Assembly: GCA_030039615.1 (NCBI GenBank)
Contig: JASHVF010000023.1
Coordinates: 1 to 20,903 of the forward strand
Direction: 5' to 3'
DNA: 20,903 nucleotides
From: Gammaproteobacteria bacterium
GTDB taxonomy: Bacteria; Pseudomonadota; Gammaproteobacteria; Steroidobacterales; Steroidobacteraceae
Shown here: positions 14,665 to 20,903 of the stretch, one piece after another
How positions within the stretch are numbered: the stretch's first letter is position 1
Layout of the letters: every line of letters begins with the position of its first letter
Program-made: the position numbers and the translations under genes
Notes under the pieces: generated by a model
What the model was told of the DNA's origin: nothing
Databases searched by the model: none
The model's input: the letters and a program-made list of their open reading frames with translations, nothing else

Positions 14665-15104
14665 TAGCGCGCTCCCTCGACCGTGAGTTCGACCGGGACG
14701 TTGTTGCGCGTGGCGTGCGAATAGGGGCAGATCTTCTCGTGTGCCTCGCGCGCGAACGCCTCGAGCTCGGCCTGCGGCAGAGTCGTGTCCCTGACGTGCA
14801 GCTTCACCGCGATGCCAAAACCGCCGGCATCCCGCGGACCGATCGACACGCTGCAGGTGACGGTGGCCCCTTTGGCGTTCTTTTTCTTCTGCACCGCGAC
14901 GAAGTCGAGCGCGCCGCCGAAGCAGGCCGCGTAGCCGCAGGCAAACAGGTGCTCGGGCGTGGTGGTGTTGGGACGGCCCGGGCCGCCCATCGCCTTCGGC
15001 ACCGACAGGTCGACCGCTACGGAATGGTCCTCGGCCTCGGCGTGACCGTTGCGGCCGCCGGCACAGGCAGCAACCGCGGTGAACAGGGGTTTGATGGTAT
15101 CCAT
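14664..15104 (-). CDS. ohr: Organic hydroperoxide resistance protein (Ohr/OsmC family)
   Basis: 146 residues, normal length for Ohr, cytoplasmic. It reduces organic and fatty-acid hydroperoxides with a reactive cysteine. Both catalytic cysteines are visible: Cys61 in GYAACFGGAL and Cys126 in KICPYSHATRNN. The supporting Glu51 (TTPEHLF) and Arg18 or its equivalent (GGRNGH) are also present, which favours Ohr over OsmC. The start has a strong ribosome site (GGAGG at 15110-15114, 5 bases from ATG). The short AT-richer region upstream, around GGAATTCAAATCC at 15145-15160, is a possible operator for an OhrR-type repressor; no ohrR gene is in the window. The gene overlaps the start of the secreted M20D amidohydrolase. 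Confidence 0.93.
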   Translation of the reverse strand: MDTIKPLFTAVAACAGGRNGHAEAEDHSVAVDLSVPKAMGGPGRPNTTTPEHLFACGYAACFGGALDFVAVQKKKNAKGATVTCSVSIGPRDAGGFGIAVKLHVRDTTLPQAELEAFAREAHEKICPYSHATRNNVPVELTVEGAR

Positions 15105-15311
15105 GGGGTCCTCCTCTTTCGCTTCAATGTTCCCATGAGTCCGCAGGAATTCAAATCCAGGCGCGGCGCGGCCGGCTGCGCCGAGTGCAGCCGCAGCAAA
15201 GCCCTGAGCGTGAGCGTGAGCGCCCCGGAGATGCCGGCAGCGCCCGCCGTGAGCTAGGATGCGACAAACGGGGGATCAGCGATCCGGCACATCCAGAGAA
15301 GGAGGTGTGCG

Positions 15312-15614
15312 ATGACAAGGATCAATGTTGCCATCGCGGTTGCCGGCGAGACGCGCGGGCGGCTCTACGAGATCGCGACGCAGTGCCGTGCCCTGGGGTT
15401 CGGCCACACCGCGACGCTATCCGATGTCGGCGTGCTGAAGGGATCCGCGGAGCTCGAGGACCTGCCGGCGCTGCGCGCCGTGCCGGGCGTGCTCGGCATA
15501 GAGATGGAGGAGCTGCGCAGCTCGCGCGGCGCGCGCCGCATTCCCAAGGTGAGGGTGCGCAGCGGCGGCGCGCGGCGCACGCGCCGCGCGGGGCCCGCGC
15601 CCACCAGGCAGTAA
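15312..15614 (+). CDS. Small protein resembling orphan I9-like / 'ketohydroxyglutarate aldolase'-labelled proteins
   Basis: 100 residues. GGAGGTG at 15301-15307 is an excellent ribosome site and decides the start. The first 68 residues match a small-protein pattern I know from actinobacterial and cyanobacterial genomes: INVAIAVAGE, a helix, LSDVGVLKGSAELEDLPALRAVPGV, then LGIEME. Such proteins are often mislabelled ketohydroxyglutarate aldolase. The beta-alpha-beta-beta-alpha-beta order with PGV before the last strand resembles subtilisin propeptides (inhibitor I9), so an inhibitor or chaperone role is conceivable but unproven. From residue 70 the tail is strongly basic (many Arg/Lys, then PAPTRQ). 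No subtilase gene is adjacent. It converges with the HAD gene, 7 bases apart. Confidence 0.72.
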   Translation: MTRINVAIAVAGETRGRLYEIATQCRALGFGHTATLSDVGVLKGSAELEDLPALRAVPGVLGIEMEELRSSRGARRIPKVRVRSGGARRTRRAGPAPTRQ

Positions 15615-15621
15615 GCGCCCC

Positions 15622-16428
15622 TCACTCGCCGCCGCTGACAGCATCGATGCGCACGTGATCGGTGCGCGCCTTCTCCCATGCCTGCAGCGTGAGTCCGTTG
15701 CTCTCGAGCAGCTCGCGGATCTCGCCGGTACGCCAGTCGAGGATCTGGTCGAGCACCGGCACCATGATGCTGAAGGCGTTGTCGCTCAACACCGTGGCGC
15801 GCGCAATGCGCGCCAGCTGGCGGTTGTCGGAGACCGCGATCGTGAAGCCGTCGTGGTTGTTGACGTGCAGCATGACGTGCACGTCGGAGCCGCCGTCGCC
15901 GACGTAGATGACGCGATCGGCCGGGATGGCGAGCTGCCGTCCGAGCTCCTCGATCACCGCGACCTTGCCGTAGCCGGCCGGCACGCGGCGGATGGCGTGC
16001 ACCTCGCCGGAGAGGGCGTCGTACTCGAGCTCGGTGCCGTAGATGTGATCCGGTGCCACGATGCCATCGAGCGCCGCGACCACGATCTCGCGCGGCGCAG
16101 CCGAGATCACGAAGAACGAGAACCTGAGGTTCGGCAGGCCGCGCTCGAGAAAGCGCACCAGCGCCGGGATCGCGCTCTTGAGGCGCACGCGCCGGCCGGT
16201 CTCCAGCAGATGCTCGGGCCGCACACCGCGGAATTCCGGGTCGTGACGGATGAGGTAAGCGAGCTCGCCTCCCTGCTGGACGAGATTGGTGCGTGCCAGC
16301 CCGCGCACCCGCTCCTGGTAGCCTTCGACGCCGAGCAGGCCGCTCAGCACCACGCCGGAGTCGTTGAAGCTCAGCGTCTGATCGAAATCCGACGCCAGCA
16401 GATAATGCCTAGCGATGTTGGTGTTCAC
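15622..16428 (-). CDS. HAD-superfamily phosphatase (phosphoserine phosphatase-like fold)
   Basis: 268 residues from the GTG at 16428, which has GAGG 6 bases upstream; a GTG at 16461 would add 11 Arg-rich residues without a ribosome site. HAD motifs: SDFDQTLS at 13-20 (Asp14, Asp16), VISAAP at 107-112 (Ser109), YGKVAVI at 153-159 (Lys155) and YVGDGGSDVHVM at 175-186 (Asp178, Asp182). The helical insert between motifs I and II makes a type C1 cap as in phosphoserine phosphatase, but the length exceeds SerB's core and the substrate is unclear. No membrane segment or signal is seen, so it is predicted cytoplasmic. It lies alone, convergent with the small I9-like gene and divergent from the membrane protein gene. 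Confidence 0.85.
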   Translation of the reverse strand: MNTNIARHYLLASDFDQTLSFNDSGVVLSGLLGVEGYQERVRGLARTNLVQQGGELAYLIRHDPEFRGVRPEHLLETGRRVRLKSAIPALVRFLERGLPNLRFSFFVISAAPREIVVAALDGIVAPDHIYGTELEYDALSGEVHAIRRVPAGYGKVAVIEELGRQLAIPADRVIYVGDGGSDVHVMLHVNNHDGFTIAVSDNRQLARIARATVLSDNAFSIMVPVLDQILDWRTGEIRELLESNGLTLQAWEKARTDHVRIDAVSGGE

Positions 16429-16602
16429 CGACAGCCTCGCGCGCGCCACTCGGGTCTTCACTGGACTGCGCTGCGTGCCGAAGATTCCCTGCGCAGGAAA
16501 ACTGCAACACGCGCTTTACACGGCACTCCTGCCCGGAGTCTGCACGAGCCGTGCCAGCAGGGTGGGGCCCGATCGGCCGCCTCAAAGGGGCGCTGGCGGC
16601 AC

Positions 16603-16638
16603 CGTCGGCGCGATCCGGGAGCGGCCGCCGCGCCGACG
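16603..16638. repeat. Ten-base perfect dyad upstream of the membrane-protein promoter
   Basis: CGTCGGCGCG (16603-16612) is exactly complementary to CGCGCCGACG (16629-16638), with 16 bases between. It ends 21 bases before the TATAGT at 16660, so it covers the place where a -35 element or an operator would be. The rest of the 16462-16681 gap shows nothing recognisable. Confidence 0.55.
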
Positions 16639-16659
16639 CACGGTCCTGGTGCACGGGCG

Positions 16660-16665
16660 TATAGT
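16660..16665 (+). promoter_or_regulatory. Candidate -10 element (TATAGT) for the small membrane protein
   Basis: TATAGT lies 16 bases before the GTG at 16682, with GAGGGG between the two. The expected message would have a leader of only about 10 bases that just contains the ribosome site. No -35 hexamer is evident. Confidence 0.4.
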
Positions 16666-16681
16666 GCGCGAGGGGTACAAC

Positions 16682-17020
16682 GTGTGGCTCATATTCATTC
16701 TGTTCGCGATCGCCGCGCTCGTCGGTCTCACGCTGGCGATCGTGGTGTTTCGGGGCAGGCTGCCGCCCGTGGCCGGCGCGGTCCTGCACGGCGCCCTGGC
16801 AGTGAGCGCGCTCGCGCTGCTGTTCATCGCGGTGCTGGCGCAGGGAGCACGGGGCGCAGCGTTCTGGGCGCTCATCTGCCTGACTCTCGCCGCGCTCGGG
16901 GGCCTTACGCTGGCCTTCCGTTTTCACGCGCGCAGGCAGGCACTCCCCAAGGGCTTCGTCGCCGGCCACGCGGCGCTCGCCGTGGTGGGATTGGTGCTGC
17001 TGCTCGTCAAGCTCATCTGA
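16682..17020 (+). CDS. Small four-helix membrane protein with internal duplication
   Basis: 112 residues, not recognised as a named family. The start at GTG 16682 has GAGGGG six bases upstream; an in-frame GTG at 16664 is less likely because it overlaps the -10 element. Four hydrophobic helices are seen at about 2-23, 28-53, 59-79 and 91-110, with short basic loops (FRGR, FHARRQ). The two halves look alike: GLTLA at 15-19 and 74-78, a basic loop, LP at 27-28 and 88-89, and HGALAV at 36-41 versus HAALAV at 96-101. That is a tandem two-helix repeat. Both ends would lie on the same side of the inner membrane. No function can be assigned. It converges with the metalloprotease gene. Confidence 0.72.
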   Translation: MWLIFILFAIAALVGLTLAIVVFRGRLPPVAGAVLHGALAVSALALLFIAVLAQGARGAAFWALICLTLAALGGLTLAFRFHARRQALPKGFVAGHAALAVVGLVLLLVKLI

Positions 17021-17044
17021 GCGGGCAAAAACGGGTCCCATAGG

Positions 17045-19546
17045 TCACTCCTCGTCTCCGATCGGCATCCCGGGCGGCGCCTCGATGGGCTCGGCGGGAG
17101 CGAAGCGCGACGGATCGGCGAGGAACAGATCGATGCGGTGGGCGAGATAGGCATCGGTCGGCGATGCGCCGTCCGCGCGGCGCCGAACCTCCGTGAGCTT
17201 GGCCTGCGTGACGGCACGCACCTCGCCCGGGGCGTTGGTGTCGGCGGCCAGCGTCAGCAGCGCTTCGACGGTACGCATGTATACGGCGCGCTGCACCGCC
17301 TGGGCGAGCCCGGCGCCGCGCGGCGCCTTGCCGGTCGCGGCGAGCGCCGCATCGATCACCGCGCCGAGCGTGAGGTTGCCTGGATCGCGCGCGCCATATT
17401 CGACCAGACGTGCCGCACGTTGCGGATTGAAGAGCCCGGCAAGCGTGAGGTCGGCGGCGCACTCCGCCGTCATGATCGGATCGAAGGCCGGCTGCGTGCG
17501 CGACGGAAAGGATTCGCGCGTGGCCGGCAGACCCGGCGGCCGCGGCGGCAGGAGCCTCAGCAGCGGCTCGGGCAGCGTCAGGAATTCCGGCGACAGCGTC
17601 TTCAGCACCGCGGTGAGTGCGCGCTGCTGCACCTCGGCAGCGACGATCGCGGGTCCCGGCGCGCCGTCGCCGCGCACCTGATAGCGGTAGTCGAGGCCGC
17701 CGATCTCCGTCACGGCTGCATCGACCTGGTAGCGATGCAGCAGATAGAGCGGCACCAGGGTGTCCTCGAGCTGCGCCGCGGGCGCGCCCTGCCGGATCGC
17801 GTTCTCGCCAAAGCGCGCGAGCGCCGCGGCGCGCACGCTGAGCACCCGCTCGAGCTCGACGGCGGGGTCGGAGCCGTTGTCCCACATGTGCGCATAGGGG
17901 TGTGCGCTGCTGATGGCGCGCGCGTCGGCGTCGGTGATGTACACCAGCCCGCTCCGGGCCGAGTCGCCGAGGATCCGCTCGAGCCCGGCGGCCTCCTCGG
18001 CCGGGTTGGCAAACTGCCGATAGCCGTAGTTGATCGCCACCTTGTCCCAGTCGCCGATGTTCGCGGCGTAGGCCTGCGAGAGGTTCGGCGCACCGTTACG
18101 GTCGAGCGTGATCCAGGGATGCGGGTAGTCCATCACCGATACCGACTGTGCCGGGGTATGCGGAAAGGCGCTGGCGGCGAAGTTGTGTGCCAGGCCGAGC
18201 GTGTGTCCGACCTCGTGCGCCGCCAGCTGGCGCAGCCGCGCCAGCACCATGTCGCTCATCGGATCGCGCTGCGAGGCATCCGCGCCGCCCTTGGCGTAAG
18301 GCGCGAGCAGGGCTTCGGCAATCAGATAGTCCTGCCGGCCGCGCAGCGAGCCGAGCGTGACGTTGCCCTTGATGATCTCGCCGGTGCGCGGATCGGCGAT
18401 CGGAAAGCCGTACGACCAGCCGCGCGTGTAGCGATGCACCCACTGGACGATGTTGTAGCGGTCATCCATCGGATCGGCGCCCTCGGGCAGCAGCTCCACC
18501 TGGAAGGTGCCCGGCGCCCAGCCGGCCGCCTGAAACGCCTGGTCCCACCAGCGCGCGCCTTCGAGCAGCGCCGAGCGGATCGGCTCGGGCGCGCCCCGGT
18601 CGATGTAGTAGCGGATCGGCGCGAGCGGCTTGCAGCGCTCGGTGCAGGCCGGATCCTCCTTGAGCAGCCGGTGCCGCACGATCAGCTGCCGGTCGAGCGG
18701 TGCGCCGAGCGGCGCGGTGTAGTCCCTGTAGGTCAGGTCGAAGTAGCCGGCACGCGGATCGAAGCGCCGCGGCGTGAAGCCCGGACCCGGCAGCTCGACG
18801 AACGCCTGGTGCTCGCGCACGGTGAGCGCATGCGCATCGGGCGCCACCTCGTCGACGAGCCTGCTCTTGGCGATCGAATCGGCCGCGAAGGTGAGGATCG
18901 CCTCCACCTCGACGTTCCTTACGAATGCCGCCGTGCCATCGAGCGCTATGCCGGAGCGCGCCGGGTCGAGCTTGTAGTTGTCCTGCTTGCTGCGCGCCAG
19001 CGTCTCGGCGACGTTGTGCGCATCGCGTACGAAGAAGTCGGTTGCATCGACCAGTACCGGGGCCTCCCTGCCCGCGGCGGCGGCGTCCTCGGCTTCGATC
19101 TTGAACCCCGCCAGCACCGACTCGGGGAAGGACTGCGTGACCGCGAGCTGCTCGGGCTGCGAGTCGGCCGAGCTGCGGAAGTCCTGGTTGGGCTGCACCA
19201 GCAGCACCCTGGGTCCGATGCGCTCGAAGCGCACGATGCGCGCCCGCGAGGGCTGCCCGCGATCGAGACCCAGATCGTTGGAGCCGACGCCGTAGGGGAG
19301 CGACTCCATGTAGAGGAGGTCGGCGTTGAGGCGCGGGATCTCGAGGTAGAGCTTGCCGCTCTTCTCATCCCAGTACAGGTCGAGCAGCCCCGGCATGCGG
19401 CGCATCGCCTGGGTCTTCGCGGCGATCTGCGGCAGGCGCTCGGGGGGCTTGGCCTGCGGCGCGTCCGCCGCGGAGCAGGGGAGCGGCCAGCTGGCAGCGA
19501 GCGCGGCCGCGGCGAGCAGCAATTCCAGTACGCGTTTTTTATTCAT
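17045..19546 (-). CDS. Secreted zinc-dependent metalloprotease, DUF4953/DUF5117-type
   Basis: 833 residues from ATG 19546, the start of a signal peptide (MNKKRVLELLLAAAALAASWPLPCSA). The Cys at 24 is preceded by Pro, so a lipobox is unlikely. The domain order matches large proteins annotated as zinc-dependent metalloproteases with DUF5118, DUF5117 and DUF4953. An N-terminal beta-rich region carries LYLEIPRLNADLLYM (66-80) and LGLDRGQPSR (92-101). Then comes the catalytic part with HEVGHTLGLAH at 444-454 (zinc ligands His444, His448, His454; base Glu445) and a Met-turn candidate VMDYPHP at 471-477, so it is metzincin-like. A helical C-terminal part follows. Predicted periplasmic or extracellular. 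It lies 35 bases downstream of the HiPIP gene on the same strand and is probably co-transcribed. Substrates are unknown. Confidence 0.9.
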   Translation of the reverse strand: MNKKRVLELLLAAAALAASWPLPCSAADAPQAKPPERLPQIAAKTQAMRRMPGLLDLYWDEKSGKLYLEIPRLNADLLYMESLPYGVGSNDLGLDRGQPSRARIVRFERIGPRVLLVQPNQDFRSSADSQPEQLAVTQSFPESVLAGFKIEAEDAAAAGREAPVLVDATDFFVRDAHNVAETLARSKQDNYKLDPARSGIALDGTAAFVRNVEVEAILTFAADSIAKSRLVDEVAPDAHALTVREHQAFVELPGPGFTPRRFDPRAGYFDLTYRDYTAPLGAPLDRQLIVRHRLLKEDPACTERCKPLAPIRYYIDRGAPEPIRSALLEGARWWDQAFQAAGWAPGTFQVELLPEGADPMDDRYNIVQWVHRYTRGWSYGFPIADPRTGEIIKGNVTLGSLRGRQDYLIAEALLAPYAKGGADASQRDPMSDMVLARLRQLAAHEVGHTLGLAHNFAASAFPHTPAQSVSVMDYPHPWITLDRNGAPNLSQAYAANIGDWDKVAINYGYRQFANPAEEAAGLERILGDSARSGLVYITDADARAISSAHPYAHMWDNGSDPAVELERVLSVRAAALARFGENAIRQGAPAAQLEDTLVPLYLLHRYQVDAAVTEIGGLDYRYQVRGDGAPGPAIVAAEVQQRALTAVLKTLSPEFLTLPEPLLRLLPPRPPGLPATRESFPSRTQPAFDPIMTAECAADLTLAGLFNPQRAARLVEYGARDPGNLTLGAVIDAALAATGKAPRGAGLAQAVQRAVYMRTVEALLTLAADTNAPGEVRAVTQAKLTEVRRRADGASPTDAYLAHRIDLFLADPSRFAPAEPIEAPPGMPIGDEE

Positions 19547-19581
19547 GGGAAGCCGCGTCTCGAGGGCGGTGCGCGATTGCA

Positions 19582-19908
19582 TCACATCTGCGGTGCCCAG
19601 GAGCTGCACCAGCCGGCTGCCTTGACGTCCTTGCCCGGGAAGATCTGGCACGCGCCCCGCGTCGAACCCTCGGCTCCCTGGTAGAGCGCGCAGTTCGCGC
19701 AGCGGCTGCCGGTACTGGCGCCGCTCGCCTTCGAGGCATCCTCGACGTACTTGAGCGCCTTCGCCTCGGGCGAGGTGGCATCGAGCAGCGGTGCGGAAGC
19801 GGCAGCAGCGGCACGGCCCAGGCGTGCGGCGGTGAGCGCCGCGAGCGGCGCGCCGAGCGCGAGTCGTTGCAGCAGACGACGGCGGGCGAGGGAGCGCAGG
19901 TCCGACAT
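19582..19908 (-). CDS. Tat-exported high-potential iron-sulfur protein (HiPIP)
   Basis: 108 residues including a twin-arginine signal (ARRRLLQRLALGAP at 8-21, then an Ala-rich stretch to about 38). The mature part of about 70 residues has the HiPIP cysteine pattern: Cys70 and Cys73 in RCANCALYQG, Cys87 in RGACQIFPGK and Cys101 in AGWCSSW, which bind one [4Fe-4S] cluster. The conserved Tyr ahead of the cluster is represented in ALKYVEDASK. HiPIPs are soluble periplasmic electron carriers, known to donate to photosynthetic reaction centres or terminal oxidases; nothing here shows the partner. The ribosome site is a near-perfect anti-16S match. Export by Tat fits a protein folded around its cluster before transport. 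Confidence 0.95.
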   Translation of the reverse strand: MSDLRSLARRRLLQRLALGAPLAALTAARLGRAAAAASAPLLDATSPEAKALKYVEDASKASGASTGSRCANCALYQGAEGSTRGACQIFPGKDVKAAGWCSSWAPQM

Positions 19909-19910
19909 GA

Positions 19911-19920
19911 GATCACCTCC
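19911..19920 (-). promoter_or_regulatory. Near-perfect Shine-Dalgarno site of the HiPIP gene
   Basis: On the minus strand GGAGGTGATC is complementary to ten consecutive bases at the 3' end of typical 16S rRNA, with the GGAGG core 7 bases from the ATG at 19908. It is the strongest ribosome site in the window and suggests that HiPIP is made in quantity. Confidence 0.75.
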
Positions 19921-19981
19921 GGCGCGGGCGGTGAGCGTACCACTCCCGTGGCGGGGAGCAGCGGTCAGCGCGGGAGGGTCG

Positions 19982-20278
19982 TCAGCTCGACGCCTGGGCG
20001 GCGTGGGTTTCCATCATGAGGCCGGTACCGCCGCGCGAGACGTGTGCCACGACGGCGATGCGGCGATGGAGCTTGATGACCTGGCCCAGGTTGATGGCGA
20101 AGGAGAGAACGACCTGCTGTCCCTTGCGCAGGCCGAGATTGCTGGTCTCGATGAACACGCCGGTCGCGCTCAGGTTGACGGCCTTGCACAGCTTGCGGCG
20201 GCCGCCGGGCACGGTGATATAGACGATCGTCCGGGCGCGATGCCGGGTGTGCAGGCGACGTTCCACAGAATCCTTCAT
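19982..20278 (-). CDS. PilZ-domain protein, predicted c-di-GMP binder
   Basis: 98 residues consisting of a single PilZ domain with no enzyme or membrane part. Both c-di-GMP motifs are intact: RxxxR as RLHTR (residues 8-12) and N-x-S-x-x-G as NLSATG (35-40). The beta-barrel strands continue with GVFIET, QVVLSFAIN and the final GTGLMME segment. Stand-alone PilZ proteins usually act by binding partners in motility, polysaccharide or virulence pathways, so the output cannot be predicted. The start is preceded by AGAAGA. The gene lies 73 bases upstream of the HiPIP gene on the same strand. An AT-rich stretch (20366-20385) and a CATAAT at 20333-20338 (minus strand) are possible promoter parts. Confidence 0.9.
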   Translation of the reverse strand: MKDSVERRLHTRHRARTIVYITVPGGRRKLCKAVNLSATGVFIETSNLGLRKGQQVVLSFAINLGQVIKLHRRIAVVAHVSRGGTGLMMETHAAQASS

Positions 20279-20451
20279 CGGATCTTCTTCTCTTCAGCGG
20301 TCCGTCGAGATCCATCCGCGGTCCGCGCGGTCATTATGCGCCGGCGCACATGGCCTCCTGCACGCAAGTAAACTTAATTTTGCCACCTGGCTGCAATGCC
20401 GCGGCGCCAAAAAGCCGTCGCGTGGGAACATCGCGCACCCCGCAATGTTGC

Positions 20452-20483
20452 AAAAAGCGAGCCGCGGACGCGGGCGCGAGCTC
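20452..20483 (-). terminator. Intrinsic terminator starting within the metX stop codon
   Basis: On the minus strand GAGC-T-CGCG, an 8-base loop, then CGCG-GCTC form an 8-bp stem with a single bulged T, followed by GCTTTTT. The first stem bases are the last two of the metX TGA. The placement and T-run are as expected for an intrinsic terminator. It separates metX from the PilZ-HiPIP-protease genes. Confidence 0.6.
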
Positions 20484-20903
20484 AGTCGGCGCGCAAAAAA
20501 CCGCCGATCTCGCTGCCGAAGGTCGCGAGGTCGACGAGGAACGCATCGTGGCCCTCGATGCAGGTGAGGGGCGCGAAGCGGGTGGCGACGCCGCCGGCCT
20601 CGAGCGCCGCGGCGATCGCCTGCTGCTCGGTCACGGAAAAGAGCAGGTCGGTCTGCACGCCGATCACCAGGGCGCGGGCGAGCCCGGAGCGCCGGAAGAG
20701 CGCCACCGGATCGCCGTGGGCGGCGAGCTCGAAGCGGTCCATGGCGCGGGAGATATAGAGGTAGCAGTTTGCGTCGAAGACGTTGGTCCAGCGCTGTGCG
20801 AGGGACTCGAGGTAGCCCTGCACCGCGAACTCCGAGGCGAACGGATCCTGCGGCCCGAGATCGGCGCGGATGGGCTCGCGCCCGAAGCGCTGCTGCCACT
20901 CGG
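20482..20903 (-). CDS. metX: Homoserine O-acyltransferase MetX, C-terminal part (truncated by window edge)
   Basis: The frame is open to the right edge; about 140 C-terminal residues are visible. It belongs to the alpha/beta-hydrolase MetX family, which transfers an acetyl or succinyl group to homoserine in methionine synthesis. Recognisable parts are EWQQRFGRE, VQGYLESLAQRW, DANCYLYISRAMDRFEL, then VIGVQTDLLFSVTEQQ with the triad Asp (TDLLF) and CIEGHDAFLVD with the triad His (GHDAF). The nucleophile Ser and the residues that separate acetyl- from succinyl-CoA users are outside the window, so MetXA versus MetXS cannot be decided. A GTG inside this region is not the true start because conserved sequence continues upstream of it. 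Confidence 0.95.
   Translation of the reverse strand, partial: EWQQRFGREPIRADLGPQDPFASEFAVQGYLESLAQRWTNVFDANCYLYISRAMDRFELAAHGDPVALFRRSGLARALVIGVQTDLLFSVTEQQAIAAALEAGGVATRFAPLTCIEGHDAFLVDLATFGSEIGGFLRAD

Noticed and set aside
15135..15257. 40-codon plus-strand frame with a CxxC (GCAECSRS) divergent from ohr
   Set aside because: The CxxC is tempting, but there is no ribosome site or -10 element, the length is marginal and the second half is Ser/Pro/Ala-rich. It needs conservation evidence.
17138..19684. Uninterrupted 848-codon open frame on the plus strand, antisense to the metalloprotease
   Set aside because: It mirrors the third-position GC bias of the true gene; the translation is Arg/Gly/Ala/His-rich, has no recognisable domain, and the opposite strand encodes a complete HExxH protease with signal peptide.

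Overview
The window is chromosomal DNA of a high-G+C bacterium, most likely a gammaproteobacterium of the Xanthomonadales/Nevskiales/Steroidobacter type. This is inferred from the birA-coaX-SPOR gene order, a Tat-exported HiPIP, MetX-type methionine synthesis and a DUF4953-type metalloprotease; there is no rRNA or marker gene to prove it. No phage, insertion sequence, integrase or CRISPR array is visible. Coding density is high and both strands are used.

Layout. (1) 1-2149, plus strand: the 3' end of birA, coaX overlapping it by 4 bases, and a membrane-anchored SPOR-like protein. (2) 2248-2322, minus strand: one tRNA-Thr(TGT). (3) 2398-4597: a Tat-exported M20-like peptidase with an altered metal site, then a phosphoglycolate phosphatase-type HAD enzyme. 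(4) 4608-9518: an exported P1 (DmpA-type) aminopeptidase diverging from an amino acid permease. The permease converges on a two-gene minus-strand unit whose products resemble hydroxylysine kinase and the ethanolamine-phosphate/phosphohydroxylysine phospho-lyases. (5) 9543-10067: a GC-rich intergenic stretch with alternating inverted repeats, then an 84-residue orphan protein. (6) 10217-13276: a secreted clan GH-D (alpha-galactosidase-like) glycosidase diverging from a YciI-like protein and a YqgE/AlgH-domain protein that carries a signal peptide. (7) 13306-15104, minus strand: ohr overlapping a secreted M20D amidohydrolase. (8) 15312-17020: a small predicted I9-like protein, a HAD phosphatase and a four-helix membrane protein built from two copies of one unit. 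(9) 17045-20278, minus strand: PilZ protein, HiPIP and a large secreted zinc metalloprotease. (10) 20482-end: the C-terminal part of metX, with a terminator starting at its stop codon.

Two themes stand out. Five exported hydrolases (two M20, one P1, one HExxH metalloprotease, one glycosidase) plus a permease and an amino-acid phospho-lyase module suggest scavenging of peptides, modified amino acids and sugars. Several genes have a good -10 hexamer only 6-9 bases before the start codon, which suggests leaderless transcripts.

The best candidates for new biology are the kinase/phospho-lyase pair, the alternating hairpin array upstream of the orphan protein, the M20 enzyme with substituted metal ligands, the exported YqgE protein and the internally duplicated membrane protein.
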